The notes under the pieces were generated by a model. That model saw nothing but the letters and a program-made list of their open reading frames with translations. It did no database searches and was not told the origin of the DNA. 64,000 nt of DNA, from positions 23,099-87,098 of the forward strand of contig NZ_JANGCE010000012.1 of the NCBI RefSeq assembly GCF_024462775.1. Direction: 5' to 3'. The DNA comes from Butyricicoccus faecihominis. GTDB taxonomy: Bacteria > Bacillota > Clostridia > Oscillospirales > Butyricicoccaceae. A program made the translations under genes and the position numbers. Below, in pieces: positions 27,434-36,336 of the stretch (the first letter of the stretch is position 1; each line of letters begins with the position of its first letter).

Positions 27434-28126
27434 ATGAAACAAGGCATTTTATACGGCGTGGGCGTCGGCCCCGGCGACCCGGAGCTATTGACCCTAAAGG
27501 CGGCGCGCATTCTGCGTCAGTGCGATGTGATCGCCGCCCCGCGCGCGGGCGCGGGCGCGCAGGCGGCGCTTACCATCGCCGCGCCCTACGCGGCGGGAAA
27601 GCCGGTGCTGCACTGTGATACCCCGATGACGCGCGACGCGGAAACGCTTGCCCGCAGCCACGACAAGGCGGCGGACGATATCTGCGCCCTGCTGGGGCAG
27701 GGCAAGACCGTCGCCTTTTTAACGCTGGGCGACCCCTCGGTCTATTCGACCTATGCCTATGTGCACGACCGCGTGCGAGAGCGGGGCTTTGCGGCGGAGC
27801 TGGTGCCCGGCGTGCCTTCGTTCTGCGCGGCGGCGGCGGCACTGGGCCGCCCCTTATGCGTGGGCGAGGAAATGCTGCATATCATCCCCGCTTCCCACGG
27901 GGCGACGGAGCAGGGGCTCGATCTGCCCGGCTCCAAGGTGCTGATGAAGGCGGGGCGCGAAATCCTATCCGTGCGCGACGAGCTTGCGCGCCGGGGCGAA
28001 ATACAAAACGCGGCGCTCGTCGAGCGCGTCGGCATGGAGGGCGAGCGCATCGTGAACGATCTGTCCGCGCTCGCCGATCCGACCGGCTACTTTTCCATTA
28101 TTTTGGTCAGGGGGGACAAGGCATGA
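27434..28126 (+). CDS. cbiL: Cobalt-precorrin-2 C20-methyltransferase CbiL
   Basis: This 230-residue S-adenosylmethionine-dependent tetrapyrrole methyltransferase opens with GVGVGPGDPELLTLKAARIL and has AFLTLGDPSVYSTY, both typical of the C20 enzyme. It adds the first corrin-committed methyl group after cobalt insertion. Its stop overlaps the cbiF start. Confidence 0.93.
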   Translation: MKQGILYGVGVGPGDPELLTLKAARILRQCDVIAAPRAGAGAQAALTIAAPYAAGKPVLHCDTPMTRDAETLARSHDKAADDICALLGQGKTVAFLTLGDPSVYSTYAYVHDRVRERGFAAELVPGVPSFCAAAAALGRPLCVGEEMLHIIPASHGATEQGLDLPGSKVLMKAGREILSVRDELARRGEIQNAALVERVGMEGERIVNDLSALADPTGYFSIILVRGDKA

Positions 28127-28878
28127 TCTACTTTGTCGGCGCGGGCTCGGGCGCGCCCGATCTTATCACCGTGCGCGGCGCAAAGCTGCTGTCGCAGGCG
28201 GATGTGATCGTTTACGCGGGCTCGCTTGTCAACCCCGCGCTGCTGGGCTATCAAAAAGAGGGCTGCAAGGTATACGACAGCGCCAAAATGACGCTGGAGC
28301 AGGTGATCGGCGTGATGGCGCCCGCCGCGAAAGCGGGGCAGACCGTCGTGCGCCTGCACACGGGCGACCCGTCGGTATACGGCGCGCACCGCGAGCAGAT
28401 GGACGAGCTGGACCGGCTGGGGCTTGCATACGAAATTTGCCCCGGCGTTTCCTCGTTTTGCGGCGCGGCGGCGGCGCTGAAAGCCGAATACACGCTGCCC
28501 GGCGTCAGCCAGACCGTGATCCTGACGCGCATGGAGGGCCGCACGCCCGTGCCCGCGCGGGAATCGATCGAGGAGCTGGCCGCGCACGGGGCCACCATGG
28601 TGATTTTCCTGTCCGCCGGGCAGGTGGACGCGCTGTCCCGGCGGCTGATCGCGGGCGGCTACGCGCCCGAAACCCCGGCGGCCATTGTCTACAAGGCCAC
28701 GTGGCCGGATGAAAAGGTCATCCGCACGACCGTCGCGGGCCTGCCCGAGGCCGCGCGGGCGGAGGGCGTGACCAAAACGGCGCTCATCACGGTGGGCGGC
28801 TTTCTGGGCGATCATTACGACCGCTCCAAGCTGTACGACCCCGCGTTCACCACGGGCTACCGGAAGGCGGAAGCATGA
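28123..28878 (+). CDS. cbiF: Cobalt-precorrin-4 C11-methyltransferase CbiF
   Basis: This 251-residue methyltransferase has VGAGSGAPDLITVRGAKLL, YAGSLVNP, TGDPSVYGAHREQMDEL and LTRMEGRTPVP, characteristic of CbiF/CobM. It methylates C11 of cobalt-precorrin-4. The ATG overlaps the cbiL stop (ATGA), so the long upstream frame extension is not used. Confidence 0.94.
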   Translation: MIYFVGAGSGAPDLITVRGAKLLSQADVIVYAGSLVNPALLGYQKEGCKVYDSAKMTLEQVIGVMAPAAKAGQTVVRLHTGDPSVYGAHREQMDELDRLGLAYEICPGVSSFCGAAAALKAEYTLPGVSQTVILTRMEGRTPVPARESIEELAAHGATMVIFLSAGQVDALSRRLIAGGYAPETPAAIVYKATWPDEKVIRTTVAGLPEAARAEGVTKTALITVGGFLGDHYDRSKLYDPAFTTGYRKAEA

Positions 28879-29894
28879 CGCATCTTAAGATTGTTTCGTT
28901 TACCGACCGGGGCGCGGCGCTGGGCAAGCGCCTCGCGGGGCTGCTGCCGGATGTGCTGACCGAGCGGTACGACCGCGCGGGCGACCCCTCTTTGCGGCAA
29001 ACGTTTTTATCGCGCTTTGCGCAGCAGGCCATGGTGGATTCGGGCGGCATCGTTTTTATCGGCGCGGCGGGCATCGCGGTGCGCGCGGTCGCGCCCTATC
29101 TCGCGGGCAAATCGCTCGACCCGGCGGTGCTCGTCGTCGACGAGGGCGGTCGGTTCGTCATCCCGCTGCTGTCCGGCCACCTTGGCGGGGCAAACGCGCT
29201 GGCGGAGCGCATCGCGGCCCTTTTGGGCGCGTTGCCCATTATCACCACCGCGACGGACGGGCGCGGCGCGTTCGCGGTCGATACATGGGCCAAGGAAAAG
29301 GGCCTTGCGGTCTATGACCCGGAAAATATCAAATGGATTTCGGCGGCGCTTTTGCGGGGCGAAACGGTCGGCCTTGCCTCGGCCTTCCCGGTGGAGGGGC
29401 GGCTGCCGCGCGGCGTCAGCCTTTCCGGCCCGGCGCAGTGCGGGTTTGCGATCGGGTTCGACCTTGCCGCAAAGCCGTTTCCGCACACGCTGCATCTGGT
29501 GCCGCGCATCGTCCATCTGGGCGTCGGCTGCCGCCGCGGCGTGGACCGGGCGAGGATAGAAGCGGTTTGCGCCGAAGCGCTGCGCGCGGCGGGCGCGCCG
29601 CTTTTGGCCGTCGCGGGCGTGCACTCGGTCGACCGTAAGCGCGACGAAGCGGGGCTGCTTCACTTCTGCGACGGGCTGGGGCTGCCGTTCACCGTCTATA
29701 CGGCGGCGCAGCTCTCGGCGGTAAGCGGTACGTTTTCCGCGTCGGCGTTTGTAAAGGAGACCGTGGGCGCCGACAATGTGTGCGAACGCGCGGCGGTTAA
29801 GGGCGCGGGCGGCGGGGCGCTCATCTGCCGCAAAACGGCGCGGGACGGGGTTACAGCCGCCGTCGCCGTTTCGGATTGGAGGGTATCGTTTTGA
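28875..29894 (+). CDS. cbiG: Cobalt-precorrin-5A hydrolase CbiG
   Basis: This 339-residue enzyme opens the delta-lactone ring of cobalt-precorrin-5A, releasing acetaldehyde in the anaerobic pathway. Recognisable parts are GIVFIGAAGIAVRAVAPYL, VIPLLSGHLGGANALA and the C-terminal LGVGCRRGV and VKGAGGGALI segments. It overlaps cbiF and hemA. Confidence 0.93.
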   Translation: MTHLKIVSFTDRGAALGKRLAGLLPDVLTERYDRAGDPSLRQTFLSRFAQQAMVDSGGIVFIGAAGIAVRAVAPYLAGKSLDPAVLVVDEGGRFVIPLLSGHLGGANALAERIAALLGALPIITTATDGRGAFAVDTWAKEKGLAVYDPENIKWISAALLRGETVGLASAFPVEGRLPRGVSLSGPAQCGFAIGFDLAAKPFPHTLHLVPRIVHLGVGCRRGVDRARIEAVCAEALRAAGAPLLAVAGVHSVDRKRDEAGLLHFCDGLGLPFTVYTAAQLSAVSGTFSASAFVKETVGADNVCERAAVKGAGGGALICRKTARDGVTAAVAVSDWRVSF

Positions 29895-31090
29895 ATCTTT
29901 TGATGGTGGGCGTGGATTTTACGCGCGCGGATATCGCGCTGCGCGAGCCGCTCTCCTTTGTGCGCGGGCAGGTGCTGGCGCTGCTGCCGCGCATTGCGGA
30001 AAAGCCCGGCGTTTCGGGCTGCGCGCTGCTGGCCACCTGCAACCGCACCGAGCTGTACGTGCATCTTATGGACGGGGCCGAGGCGGACGCGCTTTCCTTG
30101 CTTTGCGCCGCCGCGGGCGTGCCGCCGGAAAGCTACCGCGCCGCGGCGCAGGTGCTGCGCGGCAACGCCGTCGCGCGCCATCTGGCCGAGGTCGCCGCGG
30201 GCGTGCAGAGCCAGATATATGGGGACGACCAGATCGTTTCGCAGGTGCGGGACGCGGCCGCGCTCGCGCGGCAGGCGGGCGCGATGGACGCGGTGATGGA
30301 CACCCTGTTCCGCCGCGCCGTGACCGCGGGCAAGCGCGTGCGCACCGAAACGCGGCTGCGCGGCGTGCCGCCCTCGGCGGCCCAGCGCGCGATAGCGCGC
30401 GCGGAAACGTTTTTCGGCGGCCTTGCGGGCAAACGGGCCGTGGTGATCGGCAACGGCGAAATGGGCCGCCTGTCCGCCGCGCTGCTGCGGGACGCGGGCT
30501 GCGCGGTCACGATCACGCTGCGCACCTACCGGCACGGCGAGACCGTGGTGCCCGCGGGCTGCGCCACCCACCCGTACGACGACCGCGCCGCCCTGCTGGA
30601 CGGGGCCGATCTCGCCGTTTCGGCGACGACCAGCCCGCATCTGACCATCGCGGCGGAGCAGGTGCGCGCCATGAAACACCCGCCGCGTTTGCTGATCGAC
30701 CTTGCCATGCCGCGCGATATCGACGGGGCGGCGGCGGGCGGGGGGGTGGCGGTTTGGAACCTCGACGATCTGGGCCGCGCGGCGGATGAAAACGCGGCGG
30801 ACCGCGCCAGAGCCATGGAGATCGTCGGGGAGGAGCTCGCGGCGTTTGCCGAATGGCACGCTTACCGCCGGTCGCTCCCCGTGATCGACGAGGTAAAGGG
30901 TACCGCCCTGCGGCGCCTGCGGTTCGACCATGACTTTTCGGCGCTTTATGAGGAAAACGATGTGGACGGTCTGCTGGAGCTGGCGGTCGGTAAAACGGTC
31001 GATTTGCTTTTGGGCGGCATGAAGGAAGCGGTCAGCCCCGAGCGGCTGACCGACTGTCTGGCCCGTATGAGAAAGGGAATGAACGGATGA
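29891..31090 (+). CDS. hemA: Glutamyl-tRNA reductase HemA
   Basis: This 399-residue enzyme makes glutamate-1-semialdehyde from glutamyl-tRNA, the first committed tetrapyrrole step. The catalytic cysteine lies in LLATCNRTELYV (Cys in the ATCNRTE motif), followed by a Rossmann-type VVIGNGEMGRLSAALL and LLIDLAMPRDID. The likely start is TTG 29891, 8 bases after GGAGG and overlapping the cbiG stop. Its place inside the cobalamin operon means precursor supply is under the same riboswitch. Confidence 0.92.
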   Translation: MNLLMVGVDFTRADIALREPLSFVRGQVLALLPRIAEKPGVSGCALLATCNRTELYVHLMDGAEADALSLLCAAAGVPPESYRAAAQVLRGNAVARHLAEVAAGVQSQIYGDDQIVSQVRDAAALARQAGAMDAVMDTLFRRAVTAGKRVRTETRLRGVPPSAAQRAIARAETFFGGLAGKRAVVIGNGEMGRLSAALLRDAGCAVTITLRTYRHGETVVPAGCATHPYDDRAALLDGADLAVSATTSPHLTIAAEQVRAMKHPPRLLIDLAMPRDIDGAAAGGGVAVWNLDDLGRAADENAADRARAMEIVGEELAAFAEWHAYRRSLPVIDEVKGTALRRLRFDHDFSALYEENDVDGLLELAVGKTVDLLLGGMKEAVSPERLTDCLARMRKGMNG

Positions 31091-31812
31091 TCTATGTAAT
31101 CGGCCTAGGCCCGGGCGGCGCGGCGCAAATGACGGCGCGCGCGAAAAACGCCCTAGCCCGGTGCGACACCGTGGCGGGCTACGGCCTGTATCTGGACTTG
31201 ATCGAAGAGCTGACGGCGGGAAAAACGCGCATCGCCACCGGCATGACGCGCGAGACCGAACGCTGCCGGCAGGCGCTGGATGCGGCGCGGGCGGGGCATA
31301 CGGTGGCCGTTGTTTCCTCGGGCGACGCGGGCGTTTACGGCATGGCCGGGCTGGTTTTGGAGCTGGCGGGCGAGCGGCCAGACGTTGCGATCGAAGTCAT
31401 CCCCGGCGTAACGGCGGCGCTTTCGGGCGGGGCCGTGCTCGGCGCGCCCATGACGAACGATTTCGCGTGCATCAGCCTGTCCGACCTGATGACGCCGTGG
31501 GCGGTTATCGAAAAGCGCCTGCGCGCCGCGGCGGAGGGCGATTTCTGCATCGCCCTGTACAACCCGATGAGCAAGAAACGGCGGGATCAGCTGCCGCGCG
31601 CCTGCGATATCCTGCTTGCCGCGCGCGCGCCGGAAACCGTGTGCGGGCTGACGCGAAACATCGGCCGCGAAGGAGAAACATATGATTTGTTAACGCTCCG
31701 CGAACTGCGGGACGCGGCGGTCGATATGCTGACCACCGTGTTCGTCGGCAATTCGCAGACCCGCGTGATCGCGGGCCGCATGGTGACGCCCCGGGGGTAC
31801 CGGATCGAATGA
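31087..31812 (+). CDS. cbiH: Cobalt-factor III C17-methyltransferase CbiH
   Basis: This 241-residue methyltransferase has VIGLGPGGAAQMTARAKNAL, SSGDAGVYGMAGLVLEL, VIPGVTAA and ALYNPMSKKRRDQL, the typical CbiH/CobJ set. It catalyses C17 methylation with ring contraction. It overlaps hemA and the following gene by four bases each. Confidence 0.94.
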   Translation: MIYVIGLGPGGAAQMTARAKNALARCDTVAGYGLYLDLIEELTAGKTRIATGMTRETERCRQALDAARAGHTVAVVSSGDAGVYGMAGLVLELAGERPDVAIEVIPGVTAALSGGAVLGAPMTNDFACISLSDLMTPWAVIEKRLRAAAEGDFCIALYNPMSKKRRDQLPRACDILLAARAPETVCGLTRNIGREGETYDLLTLRELRDAAVDMLTTVFVGNSQTRVIAGRMVTPRGYRIE

Positions 31813-33011
31813 GCGTTTTTGTTTTTGCGGGCACGAGCGAGGGGCGCGCGCTGCTGAAATTCCTTTCCGCGCGCGGCGTTTGCGCCACGGCCTTCGTGGC
31901 GACGGCGTATGGCGAGCAGGTGCTCGAACCCATGCCCGGCGTTACCGTGCACGCGGGCAGGCTTTCGCAGCCGGAAATGGAGCGGGTGCTCGCGGCGGGC
32001 GCCGTCTGTATCGACGCGACGCACCCCTACGCGAGCGAGGTCAGCCGCCTGCTCGAAGCGGCGTGCGCGAATACGGGCGCGGAATATTTGCGCCTTGTCC
32101 GTCCCGCGCTTACGCGGCAAGGGGCCGATACCGTGCCCGATACCGAAAGCGCCGTTCGCTGGCTGAACGACCACCCCGGCCGCGTGCTGCTGACGACGGG
32201 CAGCAAGGAGCTTGCCGCCTACACGGCGGTAAAGGGCTTTGCGGAGCGGATATATCCGCGCGTGCTGCCCACGGCGGCGGTGATCGAAGCGTGCGTGGCG
32301 CTGGGCTTTCCGCCCGCGCATCTCATTGCCATGCAGGGCCCGTTTTCGCGGGAACTGAACGCCGCCTTGCTGCGGCAGGTCGGCGCGGAGATTCTTGTTA
32401 CCAAGGATACGGGCCGCGCGGGCGGCTTTGCGGAAAAACTTAACGCCGCGCGGGACGCGGGCGCGCGGGTGCTGGTCGTTTCCCGGCCGCGCGAGGAAGC
32501 GGGCCGCACCCTTTCGGAGATGCGGGACTATCTGACCGCGCGCCTTGGTCTCGCCAAGGCATTGCCGGAAGCGCCGCGCTTTCCGCTATTTGTTTCGCTC
32601 GCGGGGCGGCTGTGTGTGATCTTCGGCGCGGGGAAAATAGCGGCGCGCCGCGCTTCTGTCCTTCGGCGCTTTGGGGCGGAAGTGCGCGTGATCGCGCCCG
32701 AAAGCCCCGCGGGGCTTGCCCTTTACGCGGCGCGCGGGTACGAGCCGGGCGATCTGACGGGCGCGTTTCTCGCGGTCGCGGCGACGAGCGACCGGGCGGT
32801 GAACGCCCGCGTCGCGGCGGACTGCCGGGCCGCGGGCGTGCCGTGCAGCGTGGCCGACCGCGCCGGGGAATCCACCTTCTTTTTCCCGGCCATCTGCGAG
32901 GGGAACGGCCTTGTCGCGGGCGTGGTGTCGGACGGCGCGCACCACGAAAAGACCGCCCTCATGGCAAAGCGCATCCGCGCCGTATTGGAGGAAACCGATG
33001 AAAACGATTAA
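31809..33011 (+). CDS. cbiJ: Fusion of cobalt-precorrin-6A reductase (CbiJ) and precorrin-2 dehydrogenase
   Basis: This 400-residue protein has two domains. Residues 1-250 match CbiJ/CobK (FVFAGTSEGRALLKFL, IDATHPYASEVSRLL, ILVTKDTGRAGGFAEKL). Residues 260-400 match the CysG N-terminal/SirC precorrin-2 dehydrogenase (CVIFGAGKIAARRASVLRRFGA, VAATSDRAVNARVAADC, FFFPAICEGNGLVAGV). The second part would make sirohydrochlorin, the substrate of the CbiK chelatase. Joining two non-consecutive NAD(P)H steps in one chain is unusual. It overlaps hemC by 14 bases. Confidence 0.88.
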   Translation: MSVFVFAGTSEGRALLKFLSARGVCATAFVATAYGEQVLEPMPGVTVHAGRLSQPEMERVLAAGAVCIDATHPYASEVSRLLEAACANTGAEYLRLVRPALTRQGADTVPDTESAVRWLNDHPGRVLLTTGSKELAAYTAVKGFAERIYPRVLPTAAVIEACVALGFPPAHLIAMQGPFSRELNAALLRQVGAEILVTKDTGRAGGFAEKLNAARDAGARVLVVSRPREEAGRTLSEMRDYLTARLGLAKALPEAPRFPLFVSLAGRLCVIFGAGKIAARRASVLRRFGAEVRVIAPESPAGLALYAARGYEPGDLTGAFLAVAATSDRAVNARVAADCRAAGVPCSVADRAGESTFFFPAICEGNGLVAGVVSDGAHHEKTALMAKRIRAVLEETDEND

Positions 33012-33864
33012 AATCGGCAGCCGGGACAGCCGCCTTGCGGTGTGTCAGGCGCAGGAGGTGCTGAACCGCCTTGGCGGCGGCACGCTCACCACCATGAAAA
33101 CGCTGGGCGATAAGATTCTGGACCGCACGCTCGACAAGGTGGGCGGCAAGGGCCTGTTCGTCAAGGAGCTGGATCTGGCGCTGCTCGACGGGCGCATCGA
33201 CCTTGCCGTGCACAGCCTGAAGGATGTGCCGATGGAGCTGCCCGAGGGCCTTACGCTTTTGGCCTTTCCGCCGCGCGCGGACGCGCGGGACGCGCTCGTT
33301 TTGCCGGAAAGCGGCGTTTGGGATCAAACGAGGCCCATCGGCTGCTCGGCGGCCCGGCGGCAGGCGCAGCTTGGCGCGCTGTTCCCCGAAATAGAGGTGC
33401 GGCCCGTGCGCGGCAACGTGCAAACAAGGCTTGCAAAGCTGGAAGCGGGGCAGTACGGCGCGCTGGTGCTCGCGGCGGCGGGGCTGCAGCGCCTTGGTCT
33501 TTCGCACCGCGTCAGCCGTGTGTTCACGCCGGAGGAAATGCTGCCCGCCGCAGGGCAGGGCATTCTCGCGGTGGAGGGCCGCGCGGGCGAGTGGGCGGAG
33601 GAGACGCGCCTTTTGGACGATGCGTCCGCGCGCGCCTGCGCCATGGCCGAGCGCGCCTTTGTCCGCACGCTGGACGGCGGCTGCTTTTCGCCCATCGCGG
33701 CCTATGCCGAAACCGAAGAAGGGCTGCTGCACCTGCGCGGCCTGTATGTAACGGGCGAGGGGCGCGCCGTGCGCGGCGCGCTGACAGGCGCGTGTGACAG
33801 CGCCGAAACGCTGGGCAGAACGCTTGCCCTACAACTCAAATGGGAAGCGGAGGGGCGCATATGA
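32998..33864 (+). CDS. hemC: Porphobilinogen deaminase HemC
   Basis: This 288-residue enzyme assembles hydroxymethylbilane from four porphobilinogens. Typical parts are KIGSRDSRLAVCQAQEV, DKVGGKGLFVKELDLALL, AVHSLKDVPMELPEGL and the dipyrromethane cofactor cysteine in LDGGCFSPIAAYAE. The ATG at 32998 lies inside the end of the previous gene, with GGAGGAAACC before it. Confidence 0.95.
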   Translation: MKTIKIGSRDSRLAVCQAQEVLNRLGGGTLTTMKTLGDKILDRTLDKVGGKGLFVKELDLALLDGRIDLAVHSLKDVPMELPEGLTLLAFPPRADARDALVLPESGVWDQTRPIGCSAARRQAQLGALFPEIEVRPVRGNVQTRLAKLEAGQYGALVLAAAGLQRLGLSHRVSRVFTPEEMLPAAGQGILAVEGRAGEWAEETRLLDDASARACAMAERAFVRTLDGGCFSPIAAYAETEEGLLHLRGLYVTGEGRAVRGALTGACDSAETLGRTLALQLKWEAEGRI

Positions 33865-35357
33865 CAGGGCTTGTCACACTCGTCGGCGCGGGGCCGGGCG
33901 ATAAGGGCTTGCTGACGCTGGCGGGAGCGGAAGCGCTCCGCGCGGCGGAAGCGGTCGTATTCGACCGGCTGGTCGATCCTTCGATCCTCGCGCTCATCCC
34001 GGCGGGGGCCGAAACGGTCGATGTGGGCAAGCGGCAGGGCAGCCACCCCGTGCCGCAGGATGAGATCAACAGGGTTCTCGTCCGGCTCGCTGAAAGCGGC
34101 AAAAACACCGTGCGCCTTAAGGGAGGGGATTGCTATCTCTTTGGCCGCGGGGGCGAGGAATGCGAGTATTTGCGGGAACACGGCGTGCCGTTTCGCGTCA
34201 TTCCGGGCGTTACCTCGGCGCTGGCCGCGCCCGCGTTCGCGGGTATCCCGGTCACGCACCGCGATTTTGCTTCCTCGGTGCATCTCATAACGGCGCACGC
34301 GCGGGCGGGCAAGCCGCTCGAAATAGATTTTGAGGCGCTCGTGCGCCTGCGCGGCACGCTGGTGTTTTTCATGGGTCTTGCGGCGCTTAGCGATGTGATG
34401 CGGGGCCTGATTGCCGCCGGTATAGACCCCGAAACGCCCGCCGCCGTCATTGAAAACGGCGCGCGCGCCCGTCAGCGCAAGGTTGTGGCGACGGCTTCGT
34501 CGCTCACGGAAGCGGTGCGCGCGGCCGATGTGCAAAGCCCGGCGCTCATCGTCGTCGGCCCGGTTTGCGGCCTGTCGGACGCGCTCGATTGGTTTTCGGC
34601 GCTGCCGCTTTTTGGCAAGACCGTGGCGGTGACAAGGCCGCGCGACCGGGCGGGCACGCTGTCGGACCGCCTGCGCGCGCTCGGCGCGGAGGTGGTCGAG
34701 TGCCCGGTGATCGAAACGCGCGAGATAGAGGACGGCGCGGCCCTTTCCTCAGCCCTGCGGGAAACGTGGAATTGGGTCGTGCTGACCAGCCCGGCGGGCG
34801 TGCCCGCGATGGTGCGCGCGCTCACGCGGCAGGGGCGCGATCTGCGCGCGCTTTACGGCTGCCGCTTCGCCGTGATCGGCAAGGGAACGGAAGCGGCGCT
34901 TGCAAAGCTCGGCGTTCGGGCCGACCTGTGTCCCGCGCGGTACGACGGCGCGCACCTTGCGCGCGCGCTTGTTGCGGCGGCCAAACCGGGCGACCGCGTG
35001 CTGCTGCTGCGCGCGAAGGAAGGTTCGCCCGCGCTGCCCGAGGCGCTCCGCGCGGTGGGCCTGCCGTTTGCCGATGTGCCGGTTTACGAGACCGTGTACC
35101 GGGAAGAGGGCGCGGAGGCGCTGCGCGCCCTGCTCGCCGCCGGAAGGCTCTATGCCGCGACCTTTACCAGCGCGTCCACGGTCACGGGCTTTGTCCGCGT
35201 GTGCGGCGGCGCGCCGCTTTCCGGCTTTATCGCCGTGTGCATCGGCGAACAGACCGCCAAAGCCGCCCGCGCGCACGGTATGCGCGTGCAAACAGCGAAA
35301 AACGCGACGATCGACGACCTGATCGCCTGCTTGATGGAGGGAAACAAACATGTTTAA
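33861..35357 (+). CDS. cobA-hemD: Bifunctional uroporphyrinogen-III C-methyltransferase/synthase (CobA-HemD)
   Basis: This 498-residue fusion has a SUMT domain at residues 1-245 (VGAGPGDKGLLTLAG, FDRLV, VRLKGGDCYLFGRGGEE, FFMGLAAL) and a uroporphyrinogen-III synthase domain at residues 250-498 (VAVTRPRDRAGTLSDRLRALGAEV, VVLTSPAGVPAM, TFTSASTVTGFV). One chain therefore closes the macrocycle and makes precorrin-2. This fusion is common in Clostridia. It overlaps hemC (ATGA) and hemB. Confidence 0.94.
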   Translation: MTGLVTLVGAGPGDKGLLTLAGAEALRAAEAVVFDRLVDPSILALIPAGAETVDVGKRQGSHPVPQDEINRVLVRLAESGKNTVRLKGGDCYLFGRGGEECEYLREHGVPFRVIPGVTSALAAPAFAGIPVTHRDFASSVHLITAHARAGKPLEIDFEALVRLRGTLVFFMGLAALSDVMRGLIAAGIDPETPAAVIENGARARQRKVVATASSLTEAVRAADVQSPALIVVGPVCGLSDALDWFSALPLFGKTVAVTRPRDRAGTLSDRLRALGAEVVECPVIETREIEDGAALSSALRETWNWVVLTSPAGVPAMVRALTRQGRDLRALYGCRFAVIGKGTEAALAKLGVRADLCPARYDGAHLARALVAAAKPGDRVLLLRAKEGSPALPEALRAVGLPFADVPVYETVYREEGAEALRALLAAGRLYAATFTSASTVTGFVRVCGGAPLSGFIAVCIGEQTAKAARAHGMRVQTAKNATIDDLIACLMEGNKHV

Positions 35358-36336
35358 CGATACGATCCGCCCGCGCCGCCTGCGCGCTTCAGACAGCCTG
35401 CGGCGCATGGCGCGCGAAACGCGCCTGTCGCCGGACAGCCTGATCTGGCCCATCTTCGTGCGCGAAGGCACGCATATCTATGAGGAGATCCCCTCGCTGC
35501 CCGGCCAGTATCACTATTCGCCGGACGAATTGGGGCGCGCGGTCGAACGCGCGCGCGCGCACGGCGTTTCTCGCCTGATCCTGTTCGGCCTGCCCGAAGA
35601 GAAGGACGAGATCGGTTCGGGCGCGTGGGCCGAAAACGGGATTGTGCAGCAGGGCCTGCGCGCACTGCGCGCGCTCGACCCCTCGCTCTACCTCATCACC
35701 GATGTGTGCATGTGCGAATACACCTCGCACGGCCACTGCGGCATCCTGTGCGGGCACGATGTGGACAACGATCAAACGACCGAGCGGCTGGCGCAGATCG
35801 CGGTCAGCCATGTGCGGGCGGGCGCGGACATGGTCGCCCCCTCGGACATGATGGACGGCCGCGTGGCCGCCATCCGCCGCGCGCTCGATGAAAACGGCTT
35901 TGTAAACACGCCCATCATGTCCTACGCGGCCAAGTACGCTTCTTTTTTCTACGGCCCGTTCCGCGACGCGGCTGGCTCGGCCCCGTCCTTTGGCGACCGC
36001 CGCTCCTACCAAATGGACTGGCACAATGGCCGCGAGGCCATGCGCGAGTGCGCGCTCGACGTGCAGGAGGGCGCGGATATCCTGATGATCAAGCCCGCCA
36101 TGTCCTACCTCGATCTGGTCTATCAGTGCAAACAGCGGTTTGAACTGCCGGTCGCGGCCTATTCGGTATCGGGCGAGTACGCCATGATCAAGGCGGCGGC
36201 AAAGGCCGGTCTCATCGACGAGTACGGCGTGATGTGCGAATCGGCCGTCGGCATGTTCCGCGCGGGCGCGGATATTTTGATCACGTACTTCGCTCCCGAA
36301 CTGGCGGACGCGATGCGGAAAGGGGATATCGGCTGA
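35350..36336 (+). CDS. hemB: Delta-aminolevulinic acid dehydratase HemB
   Basis: This 328-residue enzyme condenses two 5-aminolevulinates to porphobilinogen. Visible motifs are the metal-site cysteines in TDVCMCEYTSHGHCG, VAPSDMMDGRV, the Lys in MSYAAKYASFFYGPFRDAAGS and the Schiff-base lysine region LMIKPAMSYLD. The ATG follows TGGAGGG and overlaps the previous gene. Confidence 0.96.
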   Translation: MFNDTIRPRRLRASDSLRRMARETRLSPDSLIWPIFVREGTHIYEEIPSLPGQYHYSPDELGRAVERARAHGVSRLILFGLPEEKDEIGSGAWAENGIVQQGLRALRALDPSLYLITDVCMCEYTSHGHCGILCGHDVDNDQTTERLAQIAVSHVRAGADMVAPSDMMDGRVAAIRRALDENGFVNTPIMSYAAKYASFFYGPFRDAAGSAPSFGDRRSYQMDWHNGREAMRECALDVQEGADILMIKPAMSYLDLVYQCKQRFELPVAAYSVSGEYAMIKAAAKAGLIDEYGVMCESAVGMFRAGADILITYFAPELADAMRKGDIG

